Below are positions 42,304 to 51,270 of a stretch of 64,000 nt of DNA, piece after piece (position 1 is the first letter of the stretch; each line of letters opens with the position of its first letter). The stretch comes from Paenibacillus thiaminolyticus (lineage in GTDB: Bacteria; Bacillota; Bacilli; Paenibacillales; Paenibacillaceae): assembly GCF_007066085.1 (NCBI RefSeq), contig NZ_CP041405.1:6548443-6612442 (forward strand). Direction: 5' to 3'. The notes under the pieces are model-generated. The model did no database searches, was not told where the DNA came from, and was given only the letters and a program-made list of their open reading frames with translations. The position numbers were made by a program, and so were the translations under genes.

Positions 42304-44694
42304 ATGCGATCGATAGTGAACCTTCTTCTGAAGCTTCGCAAACGCAGCTTAAGCCGCGTCTTGACGGCGATGATTGTGTCGAACCTGTGCTTGCTGCTGA
42401 TTCCGGTCACCATGGGCTTATTCCTGTATACGATGGTGGAGGATGTGCTCGAAAATAATGCCCGGCGGTCCAATTCGGCGATGCTGGAGCAGCTTCGGCT
42501 GTCGATGGATCATAAGCTGAAGGAGCTGGATATCCTCGCGAAGCAGGTAGCCTTCAATCCGAAGCTGACCGCCCTGCTCAGTTCTAGCGGAACCGCAAGC
42601 GAGGAGTCGTATAAGCAGGTCGAGTTCGTGCGCGATTATCTGAACCGCTACCAGAGCTTCGCCAGCGGCTTCGTGAAGGACTTCTACGTCTACCTGCAGG
42701 CGGGGGATCTGATCCTGAAGCCGGGCCTGCGTACCGACGCGAGCACCTTCTATGAGAAGTATTATGCGTATGTGGATATGGATGCGGAAGCATGGCGCTC
42801 GGGGATGCTGGATGGCTATCACAGCATGACCTATCTGCCCTCGGCTGCGCTGCTGCAGGATCCGGTCAATGGCGGGAGCCCGGCCAAGGTGATCACGTAT
42901 GTGCAATCGCTTCCAATCTATGAAGTGACCGGGACGCGCGGATCGCTGGTCATCTTGATCGACGAGCAGAAGGTGCAGGAAATGTTCAAGCAGATCGAGC
43001 TGGCGAACGACAGCACCATTTTCATCGTGAATCATAACCGGGAGATTATCGCGGCTACCGATCCCGCCCTTGCGCTGCCGGATGAGATGTCGGAGCAGCT
43101 GGCGAACGGTTCCGGATTATTCGATTACGCCTGGAATGGTACCGATAGCATCGTCTCTTATGCTTTATCCGCGGAAGCCGGCTGGCATTATGTGTCCGTG
43201 ATGCCGAAGGATCGGTTCATGCAGCGGGTCGAGAGCATGAAGCGGATCGCGCTCTTCGTCTTGATCGTGGCCCTGGCATGCGGAGGGGCGACGGCTTACT
43301 GGCTCGCTTACCGCCATTATAGTCCCGTCAAAAGAATGGTCGACGCCCTTATCCAAGGCAAGCCGGAGCGGAAGCGGCCGGGGAATGAATATGAGTTCAT
43401 CCGCGAATCGATCGAGGGGACGCTGCTCGAAGAGAAGCATCTGCGCAGCCGTCTGCTGCGGCAGGCTCCGGTTATCCGGAGCAATTTCCTCTCGCGCCTC
43501 ATCCGCGGGTATGTGGATTTCGAGCGGGAGCCGCTTGAGTCTCAGCTCGACTTCCTGCATATGGAATTCCTGTCCGATCGGTTCGCCGTCTTCATCGTGC
43601 AGGCGGAAGATATTACGGGGTATGCGAAGCAGGAGTCGGAGGCGAAGTGGACGCAGATTCGCTTCATTATCTCGAATATCGGAACGGATATGATCCAGGC
43701 CCGCCATATCGGCTATGCCGTCGAGCTGGAGCGGGACCGGATTGGCTTTCTCTGTAATTTCGACCCTGCGCTGGCGGAGGAGCACGCGAAGGATCTGCAG
43801 GAGATGACCGAGCAATTGCTGGATATGATGCATCAGCGGTTCCGCATTTCTGTGACGATCGCGGTCAGCGGCATTCATGAGGGTCCTGCCCAGATCGGCC
43901 ATGCCTATCTGGAGGCGATGGCGGCCTTCGACTACCGCATGTTCCGGGGGCGGAATGCGATCATCCATTTCGGCGAGATTCAGGATGTGACCCCGCATTA
44001 TTATTATCCGCTTGAATTCGAAACGCAGTTGGTCAACCACGTGAAAAGCGGGGATACCGAAAATGTCGTGAAGCTGCTCGACAATATTTACGAGATGAAC
44101 TTCAACGCGGCCAAGACGACATTCGAGCTGGGGATGTGCTTGTTTTTCAATATTATGAGTACGTTCCTGAAGATTACCAATTCAACCAATACAGATCATG
44201 AAGCGCTGCTGGGCCCGAATATCGATCCGATCAAAAATCTATTCAATTATAGAACCGTGGAAGAGATGCATGCCGAGACGAAGCGCTTGTTCGCTAGGCT
44301 TACGTCCTCCTTCCAGACGGCGCAGAGCGATCACAGCAAGCAGCTCTTGGCGGACATTATGCGCGTGATCGATCTTCATCTGCATGATCAGAATCTGGGA
44401 CTTGTCATGATCGCCGATCATGTCGGCATGACTCCGCAGTATGTGTCCAGCTTCTTCAAGAAGGCGAGCAATCAGAATCTGACCGACTACATCACCCGCG
44501 CCCGGATTGATCTGGCAAAGGCGCATATGGCGCAGTCCGATCTCACGAATTCGCAGCTCGCTCAGATGGTGGGGTATACGAATGACGTCGTGTTCATTCG
44601 CGCCTTCAAGAAGCTGGAAGGGGTGACGCCGGGCAAGTACCGCATCAGCATTCAGCGTTCCGCTTGCGAACGCGATAAGGAGGCTCATCTATGA
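42304..44694 (+). CDS. Membrane-bound AraC-family regulator with extracellular Cache-type sensor
   Basis: 796 residues. Helix 1 at ~17-42 (LTAMIVSNLCLLLIPVTMGL) and helix 2 at ~318-340 (IALFVLIVALACGGATAYWL) enclose a ~270-residue outside domain likely of dCache type. A cytoplasmic region leads to a C-terminal AraC HTH pair (~690-785: LGLVMIADHVGMTPQYVSSF, LAQMVGYTNDVVFIRAFKKL). Such YesN/YtdP-like one-component regulators directly sense extracytoplasmic sugars or their binding proteins and activate uptake operons. Start after CGGAGGGATCATC. Its stop overlaps the GH88 start (ATGA). Confidence 0.9.
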   Translation: MRSIVNLLLKLRKRSLSRVLTAMIVSNLCLLLIPVTMGLFLYTMVEDVLENNARRSNSAMLEQLRLSMDHKLKELDILAKQVAFNPKLTALLSSSGTASEESYKQVEFVRDYLNRYQSFASGFVKDFYVYLQAGDLILKPGLRTDASTFYEKYYAYVDMDAEAWRSGMLDGYHSMTYLPSAALLQDPVNGGSPAKVITYVQSLPIYEVTGTRGSLVILIDEQKVQEMFKQIELANDSTIFIVNHNREIIAATDPALALPDEMSEQLANGSGLFDYAWNGTDSIVSYALSAEAGWHYVSVMPKDRFMQRVESMKRIALFVLIVALACGGATAYWLAYRHYSPVKRMVDALIQGKPERKRPGNEYEFIRESIEGTLLEEKHLRSRLLRQAPVIRSNFLSRLIRGYVDFEREPLESQLDFLHMEFLSDRFAVFIVQAEDITGYAKQESEAKWTQIRFIISNIGTDMIQARHIGYAVELERDRIGFLCNFDPALAEEHAKDLQEMTEQLLDMMHQRFRISVTIAVSGIHEGPAQIGHAYLEAMAAFDYRMFRGRNAIIHFGEIQDVTPHYYYPLEFETQLVNHVKSGDTENVVKLLDNIYEMNFNAAKTTFELGMCLFFNIMSTFLKITNSTNTDHEALLGPNIDPIKNLFNYRTVEEMHAETKRLFARLTSSFQTAQSDHSKQLLADIMRVIDLHLHDQNLGLVMIADHVGMTPQYVSSFFKKASNQNLTDYITRARIDLAKAHMAQSDLTNSQLAQMVGYTNDVVFIRAFKKLEGVTPGKYRISIQRSACERDKEAHL

Positions 44695-45887
44695 TTACGA
44701 ATATCGTCAAGGAAGCAATCGCGGCTCCGCAGCGCTTCGGAGTGAACGGGCAAGCGGTATGGAGCACAGAAAAATGCGACCAGGCGATTGAATTTGTGCT
44801 TCGCCAGATCGATCGCAATCTGGAGCCGTTCGCCCGCCAATTCCCGGCGCCGGCGAGCATCAATCTCATCTATCCGGCCATCGGCAACACCGAGTGGACC
44901 TCGTCCTTCTGGACGGGGATGCTCTGGCTGGCGTATGAAGTGACCGGCGAGGCGAAATACCGGAACACGGCCGAGCAGCAGTTGGAAAGCTATAAGGAGC
45001 GGATCGAGCAGCGGATCGCCACCGGGACGCATGATCTCGGCTTCCTCTATACGCTCTCCTGCATCGCCGCCTACAAGCTCACTGGCAATACGGAAGCGAA
45101 GGCGATCGCGCTGCAGGCCGCAGACCTTCTGATGGAGCGTTATTTCGAGAAGGCGGGCATCATTCAGGCATGGGGCAATCTGAATAATCCGAGCCAGCGC
45201 GGGCGGATGATCGTCGATTGCGCGATGAATCTGCCGCTGCTCTACTGGGCTTCCGAGATGACCGGGGATGCGCGGTATCACGAGGCGGCGGAGCGCCATA
45301 TCCGGCAGACGGCGACCTATCTCATTCGCGGCGACGCTTCGACGTATCATACGTTCTATATGGATACGGAGACGGGCGAGCCGAAGTACGGCAAGACCGC
45401 GCAGGGCTATGCCGACGATTCCTGCTGGTCGCGCGGCCAGGCGTGGGCGATGTACGGGCTCCCGCTCAGTTACCGCTATACCCGGGATGCGTCGCTGCTC
45501 GAGTATGCGGAGAAAGTGACTCATTATTATTTGAACCGGCTGCCGGAAGATTATATCTGCTATTGGGATCTGATCTTCACCGCAGGGGAGGAAGAGCGGG
45601 ACAGCTCGGCCGCAGCGATCGCGGCTTGCGGGATGATGGAGCTGGCGAAGCATTTGCCGCTGGCGCATGAACATCGCCGCCTGTATGAGAATGCGGCGCT
45701 GCTGACGCTCGATTCGCTGGCGGCGCGCTACACATCGGCCACACGGCCCGAATCGAACGGAGTGCTCCTCCATGCCGTCTACGGCAAGCCGCTTGGCAAC
45801 GGCGTCGACGAATGCTGCATCTGGGGCGATTATTATTATTTCGAGGCATTGGTGCGGGCCAGGACGGACTGGCGCAGCTATTGGTAG
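44691..45887 (+). CDS. GH88 unsaturated glucuronyl hydrolase
   Basis: 398 residues, alpha/alpha-barrel. Family signatures: D115 in THDLGFLYTLS and D176 in RMIVDCAMNLPLLYW correspond to the Asp88/Asp149 pair of Bacillus sp. GL1 UGL, with YADDSCWSRGQAWAMYGLPL and ERDSSAAAIAACGMMEL further on. UGL removes the 4,5-unsaturated uronate left by polysaccharide lyases on glycosaminoglycan, xanthan or gellan oligosaccharides. No signal peptide, so it acts in the cytoplasm after import. Translationally coupled to the AraC gene. No lyase gene is present in the window. Confidence 0.93.
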   Translation: MITNIVKEAIAAPQRFGVNGQAVWSTEKCDQAIEFVLRQIDRNLEPFARQFPAPASINLIYPAIGNTEWTSSFWTGMLWLAYEVTGEAKYRNTAEQQLESYKERIEQRIATGTHDLGFLYTLSCIAAYKLTGNTEAKAIALQAADLLMERYFEKAGIIQAWGNLNNPSQRGRMIVDCAMNLPLLYWASEMTGDARYHEAAERHIRQTATYLIRGDASTYHTFYMDTETGEPKYGKTAQGYADDSCWSRGQAWAMYGLPLSYRYTRDASLLEYAEKVTHYYLNRLPEDYICYWDLIFTAGEEERDSSAAAIAACGMMELAKHLPLAHEHRRLYENAALLTLDSLAARYTSATRPESNGVLLHAVYGKPLGNGVDECCIWGDYYYFEALVRARTDWRSYW

Positions 45888-45987
45888 GCCGTGAATGGAA
45901 CCGGGTTAGAGGAAGGCGCTGAAGGAGACGGGGGAGTTTTGGAATCAAGGGCCCCTAAGGAATTGGGGAATGCAGGAAGGAGTCATC

Positions 45988-48900
45988 ATGCATACGGTAT
46001 TCTATGAAAATGCCCCGAGCGGCTGGAACGAGGCGTTGCCGCTCGGCAACGGGCATTTCGGCGGAATGATGTTCTTCGAGGATAATAGGTTGACGCTGGC
46101 GATGAATCATTACGAGGTGTATTACCGGAAGCTTCACCGTTATAGCCAGGCGTATCGCTGCGGTGAGAGGCGATCGTACCGGAAGATGTACGGCCGCACT
46201 TACGAGGAACTGAAGGAACGGGCGCGCGAGATGTACCGCGATCCGGAGCGGGAGCCGTTCTTCCTCTATGGCGATGCGCTGTCGGAGCATAATCTGCATC
46301 GCCGCTACGGCAAGCCGGCCGGCGGCGTGTCTCATTATCCGACGGGGGAGATCGCCCTGTTCCCATCCGCGGAGCTGGCAGACCCCGACCGCTATGTCCT
46401 GCAGCTTGATGTCGAGCAAGCATGTGTCCGGCTGCGGATCGAGCAAGGAGAGGACAAGCTGGAGGCCTGCACGATTATCGCCCAAGACGGGGACTATGTC
46501 CTGTGCGAGATTCGGCAGACGTCTCCATCGCTGCTGGAGGCGGTCTCACTATCCCTTCCGGTCCGGAGATATGCGGAGTTGGCCGCGGATTATTGGCGGG
46601 TCGATGACACGACCTTTTGCTATCGGGGCTCCTTCTATCCGGACGGCGAAGACCGTGGGGTGTATGAGCCGTTTTCTTTTCTCGTCATGACGAGGATCGC
46701 CGGAGCGCAGGGGATAGCGGACATAAGCGACGATGGAATGCGAATCCGCCTTGCGGCTGCCGAGCCGTCGGTGACGCTGCTGACGACCGTGGTGACCGGG
46801 GCGCCGGATCTGGAGGCCGTCGCCCTAGAGCGGCTGAATCGGGAGGCTGCCCGGGTCGAGCGGCTGAAGGAGCGCCATCGTGTGTACTGGACGCGCTTCT
46901 GGGAACGCTCCTCCGTCTCGCTCCCCGATCCGCTGCTGGAGGATCTGTGGCATATCAATCTGTATGCGATCGCCTGCAGCAGCGGCAAGGGCGGGAGAAT
47001 GGCCGAGCAGGCCTGCGGTCTGAACGGCCTGTGGGATATTAAGCAGCCGACCAAATGGGGCAGCATGTGGTATTGGGACGTCAATATTCAGGCGGCGTTC
47101 TGGCCGCTCTATACGACGAATCATCTGGAGATTGCCGAGGTGTTCCACGACGGGCTGCTGTCGTATGCCGATGAAGCGGAGCGGATGGCGCGGGAATTTT
47201 ACGGGCTGGACGGCATCGCGGGCGATTATCCGCATGCGCTGTACTACAGTATCTGGCCCTGGTGCGCGCAATTTTTGTGGGACTATTACCGCTACAGCAT
47301 GGACCGGGAATTCTTGAAGGAGAAGGCGTATCCGCTGTTCAAGCGCATTCTGCGGTTCTGCGAAGGGATTGTGGAGGCGGACGGCGAGAGCGGTACATAT
47401 GCCGTCTTCCCCGATATCTCGCCGGAGCAGGGACCGCTGACGCGGAATTCGGTCAGCACGCTGTCGACGGTGAAGCATCTGCTTCGCATCGCTGTTGAAG
47501 CGAATAGGCTGCTGGGCGAGGCGGAGGAGGATCGCCGCCGCTGGAGCGAGCTGGCGGAGCGGCTTGCCCCTTATCCGACGGGCGAGTCGAAGCGTTACGG
47601 CTCCGTGCTGCGCGATTCGGAATGGGCGCCCGCCGGCATGCCTCTGCGCCATCCCTCGCTGCTGATGCCGATCTATCCGATCGGCGAGCTCAGCAAGCAT
47701 AGCGCGCCGGAGCTGCGGCAGTTGGCGGAGAACACGCTCCGCTATGCGGAGCATCATACCGAATATGGCGTGTTCCAGTTCGGCTGGCTCTCCTGCGCGG
47801 CCTCGCGGCTGGGCAAGGGGAACGCCGCGCTCCGGCTGCTCTATGAGCAGGGGATCGATCTGTCGCTGCGGGGCAATGGCTTGTTCGCGGAGGAGACGGA
47901 GCGGTGGATGAATTACTGCAACATTACGAATGAACCGCTCTATCATCCGCATATGATGGAGGCTTCCGGGGAGGTGGTCGCCGCTATCAATGAAATGCTG
48001 CTGCAAAGCTGGTCCGGCGCCATCGAGGTGTTCCCCGCCATCCCGTCAGGGGAGCCGGAGCCGGATCGGATGGCCGGTCTGTATGCGCATGAGGTCGGCC
48101 ACAAGGTTCGTCCTTACGCCAGGTGGGAGGAGTGCAGCTTCCGCAATCTGCTGGCGGCGGGAGCGTTCGAGGTCAGCGCCGCCCGGAGGGAGGGGCGCAC
48201 GGCCTGGGTCCGGCTGAAGAGCAAGGCGGGACAGCGCGCCGTATTGGTCCATCCGTTCGGCCCGGAGGCGGAAGCGGCCGTGGCGCGGCTGGACGAGTCC
48301 GGGTGGAGGAGGATTCCGCATCATTTGGAGCAGGGGCGGCTCGGCTTCGACACGGAGGCCGCCGGAGATTATGCCGTGTATCCGGCGGCGATTGCGGTGG
48401 ATGGTCTCTCACTGGTTTTGTGCGGGGAGGCGGGAGCCGAGGATGCGGCCGCCGGGTCGGCAGTTGGACAGTCGGATGAGCCAGGCCAGTCCGATAATCC
48501 TGGTGAGGCCTGCCAGTCTGGTGATGCGGGTCGGGGCGGTATGGCAGATCGATCTGCTGAGGCGGGTCAATCTGGTGTTGTGGAGCAGTACGGTAAGATG
48601 GGGAAGTTCGGTGAGTCGGGTCAGTCTGGTAAGGTGGTGCAGTGCGGTGAGGCAGGGCAATCTGGTGAGATGGAGCAGTACGGTAAGACGGGGAAGTCCG
48701 GTGAGTCGGGTCAGTCTAGTGAGATGGAGCAGTACGGTAAGATGGGTCAGGCAGGTGAAGTGAGGCAATCAAGTGAGAAGGGGCCGTTCAGTGAGGCAGG
48801 CCGTTCCGGCGAGACGGGCGAATCCGATGTGCCCGGTCAAGCTGCTGTGCCGGGTCCGGGCCGCAGCTCGCCGCGTGTGCGCGAGGCGCATACGGGCCGG

Positions 48901-49503
48901 CGGGTCTTTCTCGGGAAGGACCGGGATACGCGGCATTATCAGCTGCTGGATCATTTCACCTTCGATTATTATGCGGGCAATTACCGGGAATCGCGTCTCG
49001 CCGCCTACCGGATCGATTGCGGCCCGGGGAAGCGGGCCAAGGATTACGGCCAGGCCTTGCCGCGGCAGGTCCATATAGACGGCATCGTAGGCCAGACGTT
49101 CCGCCCGTTAACGCCGCAGATGGCCTTTACGCCTTATACGGGCATCGGGTGGATGGACGGTGGGGAGCTGATCGCGGAAGACCGCGGGGCGCCGGATGAG
49201 CTGCGCCGGGATTTCATCGGCGGGACGGAGGAGGCGACGCTCTTGATCGAGCTGCCGCGAGGCCGCTACGATCTGCTCTTCGTCTCCGGAGACAGCGCCA
49301 GCCCTTCGTATACGGCCATCGAGATCGAAGGGCAGTGCGTCTGGCAGCCGGAACGGCCGCTGCGCACAGGAGAATTCGCGACCGACATTGTGCCGATCGC
49401 GCAGAGACGGGACGGCTGCGCGGCGATCCGCTTCAGTGCCGGGAAAGGTTTGCCGTGGCGGGTGAATGTACTCATTGTGAACAAGAATTATCCGTATTTG
49501 TGA
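45988..49503 (+). CDS. GH95-like glycoside hydrolase (alpha-L-fucosidase family) with repeat linker
   Basis: 1171 residues. The N-terminal domain opens FYENAPSGWNEALPLGNGHF-GG, the GH95/GH65-like signature. The helical barrel has MWYWDVNIQAAFWPLYTTNH, matching the N-x-N...WP region of GH95, but the first position is D364 where fucosidases of the family have Asn (N366 is kept). Residues ~825-955 are a Gly/Gln/Ser/Glu hexapeptide repeat. The last ~210 residues form a second domain resembling the beta-sandwich of rhamnogalacturonan esterases. No signal peptide, so it is cytoplasmic. Start 45988 after GGAAGGAG. Substrate may be fucose or a related sugar. Confidence 0.8.
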   Translation: MHTVFYENAPSGWNEALPLGNGHFGGMMFFEDNRLTLAMNHYEVYYRKLHRYSQAYRCGERRSYRKMYGRTYEELKERAREMYRDPEREPFFLYGDALSEHNLHRRYGKPAGGVSHYPTGEIALFPSAELADPDRYVLQLDVEQACVRLRIEQGEDKLEACTIIAQDGDYVLCEIRQTSPSLLEAVSLSLPVRRYAELAADYWRVDDTTFCYRGSFYPDGEDRGVYEPFSFLVMTRIAGAQGIADISDDGMRIRLAAAEPSVTLLTTVVTGAPDLEAVALERLNREAARVERLKERHRVYWTRFWERSSVSLPDPLLEDLWHINLYAIACSSGKGGRMAEQACGLNGLWDIKQPTKWGSMWYWDVNIQAAFWPLYTTNHLEIAEVFHDGLLSYADEAERMAREFYGLDGIAGDYPHALYYSIWPWCAQFLWDYYRYSMDREFLKEKAYPLFKRILRFCEGIVEADGESGTYAVFPDISPEQGPLTRNSVSTLSTVKHLLRIAVEANRLLGEAEEDRRRWSELAERLAPYPTGESKRYGSVLRDSEWAPAGMPLRHPSLLMPIYPIGELSKHSAPELRQLAENTLRYAEHHTEYGVFQFGWLSCAASRLGKGNAALRLLYEQGIDLSLRGNGLFAEETERWMNYCNITNEPLYHPHMMEASGEVVAAINEMLLQSWSGAIEVFPAIPSGEPEPDRMAGLYAHEVGHKVRPYARWEECSFRNLLAAGAFEVSAARREGRTAWVRLKSKAGQRAVLVHPFGPEAEAAVARLDESGWRRIPHHLEQGRLGFDTEAAGDYAVYPAAIAVDGLSLVLCGEAGAEDAAAGSAVGQSDEPGQSDNPGEACQSGDAGRGGMADRSAEAGQSGVVEQYGKMGKFGESGQSGKVVQCGEAGQSGEMEQYGKTGKSGESGQSSEMEQYGKMGQAGEVRQSSEKGPFSEAGRSGETGESDVPGQAAVPGPGRSSPRVREAHTGRRVFLGKDRDTRHYQLLDHFTFDYYAGNYRESRLAAYRIDCGPGKRAKDYGQALPRQVHIDGIVGQTFRPLTPQMAFTPYTGIGWMDGGELIAEDRGAPDELRRDFIGGTEEATLLIELPRGRYDLLFVSGDSASPSYTAIEIEGQCVWQPERPLRTGEFATDIVPIAQRRDGCAAIRFSAGKGLPWRVNVLIVNKNYPYL
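48462..48850 (+). repeat. 18-bp (hexapeptide) tandem repeat inside the GH95-like gene
   Basis: About 20 six-residue units of type G-Q-S-G-E-x / E-Q-Y-G-K-M. Exact long copies such as GAGCAGTACGGTAAGA recur at 48583, 48673 and 48727, i.e. 90 and 54 bp apart, multiples of 18. Codon use shifts to GGT and AGT here, unlike the flanking high-GC coding sequence. Confidence 0.85.
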
Positions 49504-49639
49504 GATCTCGATGTTCAAAGAGTAGGCCGATGTTAGCGAATGTCGCAATTAGTGCGGTCGTGCCGAAGTAATCCGAGTAAATTCGTAGGTCAGCCATGTC
49601 TGCAGCCGGATAGCGGGCATTGCGGCGGATTGTAACTCG

Positions 49640-49860
49640 CTGCTGCAGCGGGTCGCGGAAGCTTAATGCGCGCGTGCTGGGTGTGACCAGTAGTATGAGT
49701 CGTGCTGCGTCTGGAACAAGTAGTGTGGGGATGGTGCTTCCGCGGAAGTAGTATGGGTTGCATGACTCATCTGGGCCAGTAATATGCAGTGAGTGCTGCG
49801 TCTGCAACAGTAGTTTTTTAGACCAGGGCGATGGCCCCTGGTTTTGGGATATTCCACTGA
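49640..49860. other. Gene-free stretch with diverged AGTAGTATG repeats and a hairpin
   Basis: AGTAGTATG-type words recur five times with GTGCTGCGTCTG between some of them, in a region without a convincing reading frame. A stem ACCAGGG / CCCTGGT followed by TTTT at 49822-49846 could terminate transcription from the GH95-like gene. Confidence 0.45.
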
Positions 49861-49886
49861 TGAAAGGGGAGTGACGACCTGGAATC

Positions 49887-50062
49887 CTGCGAAACTACAG
49901 TATTTTTTCCACTTGGCGGGTAATATGGGGGAAATTCCTGCATGGGTACATCATTTTGCTCGATTCGTGTCCAAACCAAGCGATAACATACAAAATTGGT
50001 GCATTTTTGCAGGATTCACTCGTTCGAATAGCGGGGTCTATGAAAATACTGTACTTTTGCAG
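49887..50062. repeat. Intergenic dyad-repeat element, locus D (four sites)
   Basis: Sites begin at 49887 (CTGCGAAACTACAG), 49938 (CTGCATGGGTACAT), 49999 (GTGCATTTTTGCAG) and 50049 (CTGTACTTTTGCAG). Distances are 51, 61 and 50 bp, the same rhythm as loci B, C and E. Confidence 0.85.
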
Positions 50063-50326
50063 CATTTTGGAGGGGAGAGGAGCTAAGTCTATATAATTGT
50101 GTAAAAAGCAAATGGCAAAAAAGAGCCATAGCGGGGAGAGTATAATTGGCCCGGACGAGTGCGAAGGCGAGTGTGAGCGCAGCTGGTCCTGGCACGCTCC
50201 GGACGCCCGGGAGGGGAGGATGCGAGCGCGGCTCTTCGCGGGGCGTCGGCGGCGGCTTCTTGGGGTTGGAGGGCCTTGGCGCAGACAAAGGCAAGACAGC
50301 GGTGAACAGACAAAGGCGAGGCAATG

Positions 50327-50416
50327 GTGCAGACAAAAGTGAGACAAAGGCGAGACAATGGTGCAGACAAAAGTGAGACAAAGGCGAGACAATGGTGCAG
50401 ACAAAAGTGAGACAAA
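50327..50416. repeat. 34-bp tandem repeat
   Basis: Units starting GTGCAGACAAAAGTGAGACA lie at 50327, 50361 and 50395 (third incomplete), preceded by more diverged GACAAAGGCGAGG copies from 50283. Frames open through the block on both strands but encode only repeats. Confidence 0.8.
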
Positions 50417-50494
50417 GGTGCGGATCAAACGGTGGACAGAAGGTTTTTGTTATGGCTAGCGGATTGCTTTGTTCTGGAAAAGGTGCTACACTCG

Positions 50495-50525
50495 TTTTAA
50501 ACGATGATTTAAACATCGTTTAAAA
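50495..50525 (+). promoter_or_regulatory. Perfect 12-bp inverted repeat, probable TetR operator
   Basis: TTTTAAACGATG / CATCGTTTAAAA with a seven-base spacer that is itself AT-rich (ATTTAAA). It lies about 180 bp before the tetR-like gene. Confidence 0.65.
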
Positions 50526-50528
50526 GGA

Positions 50529-50632
50529 TTTCATTTTAAAAAGAATGTTCTCTTTCATTTTCAAGAGGTTGTTCTCTTTCATTTTTTAAGAGAATGTTTT
50601 CCTCCATTTTTAAGAGATATCTTCCTTCATTT
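50529..50632 (+). repeat. 24-26-bp tandem repeat in the tetR leader
   Basis: Four adjacent units beginning TTTCATTTT or TCCATTTTT at 50529, 50553, 50577 and 50603, each with an AAGAG(A)ATGTTCTC-like second half, and a partial fifth at 50622. The block fills the space between the operator palindrome and the gene. Confidence 0.7.
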
Positions 50633-50705
50633 CAGCTCGACCAAGACCAACGCAAATTGGGCAAGTGTAATGCTCTTACATCAATTCAGAATAAGGAGGG
50701 GTTCG

Positions 50706-51270
50706 ATGACACCGCCAGACCAGAGTACTGATACGAAAGAGAAGATTTTGCAGACGACATTGGACGTCATCAAGCGGGAAGGATTCGACAGCGTGACGGT
50801 TCGCAAGATCGCGTCCCATTCCGGCACGAACATCGCGCTTGTCAATTACTATTTTGGTTCCAAGGATAAGCTGATCAACGAGGCGATCAAGGGCTTGCTG
50901 ATCGGCTTTCGCGATACATTCGATGTGCTGGATGACGTATCTGTCCCGCCGAAGGAGCGATTGAAATTCTTTTTGGCCCGCTATGTTCAGGTCATTCAGC
51001 AATATCCGGAGCTGGTGCTTCATACGATAGCCGCCGGCTCGGCGATGTTCGCGTCCCAGCATGAGTATGGGGAATTTTTGCGGGCCACGGCCGGAATCGT
51101 TAGTGATAATGATTACGCAAATTTTTGGCGCCATTTTTCTCCCCGCATTAATGAAGCCGCTGCTTGAATCCGGGGCCGGGGTCAAGCAAGCTCCTATCGA
51201 CAGGCAAATCGATTTTTTGTTTGAACGCTATTTTCCTGAACAGGGAGAAGCAAAGGAGCGAGGGGAATGA
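50706..51270 (+). pseudogene. TetR/AcrR family regulator, frameshifted near 51095
   Basis: The HTH region is intact: ILQTTLDVIKREGFDSVTVR, then TNIALVNYYFGSKDKLINEA. The open frame from ATG 50706 (after AAGGAGG) stops at 51167, but the last ~50 residues make sense only in the +1 frame: SLVIMITQIFGAIFLPALMK through DRQIDFLFERYFPEQG, ending at 51270. One lost base in the GC-rich run around 51085-51105 explains this. Restored, its stop overlaps the next gene by four bases. A partly functional or wrongly sequenced gene is as likely as a true pseudogene. Confidence 0.8.

Noticed and set aside
42078..42458. Plus-strand frame between the second permease and the AraC gene
   Set aside because: It overlaps the first 150 bases of the AraC gene, has a Lys/Gln-rich low-complexity start and no family resemblance.
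50089..50415. Cys/His/Leu-rich minus-strand frame that might look like a repeat membrane protein
   Set aside because: It is the translation of the 34-bp tandem repeat; all frames are equally open and no ribosome site is present.
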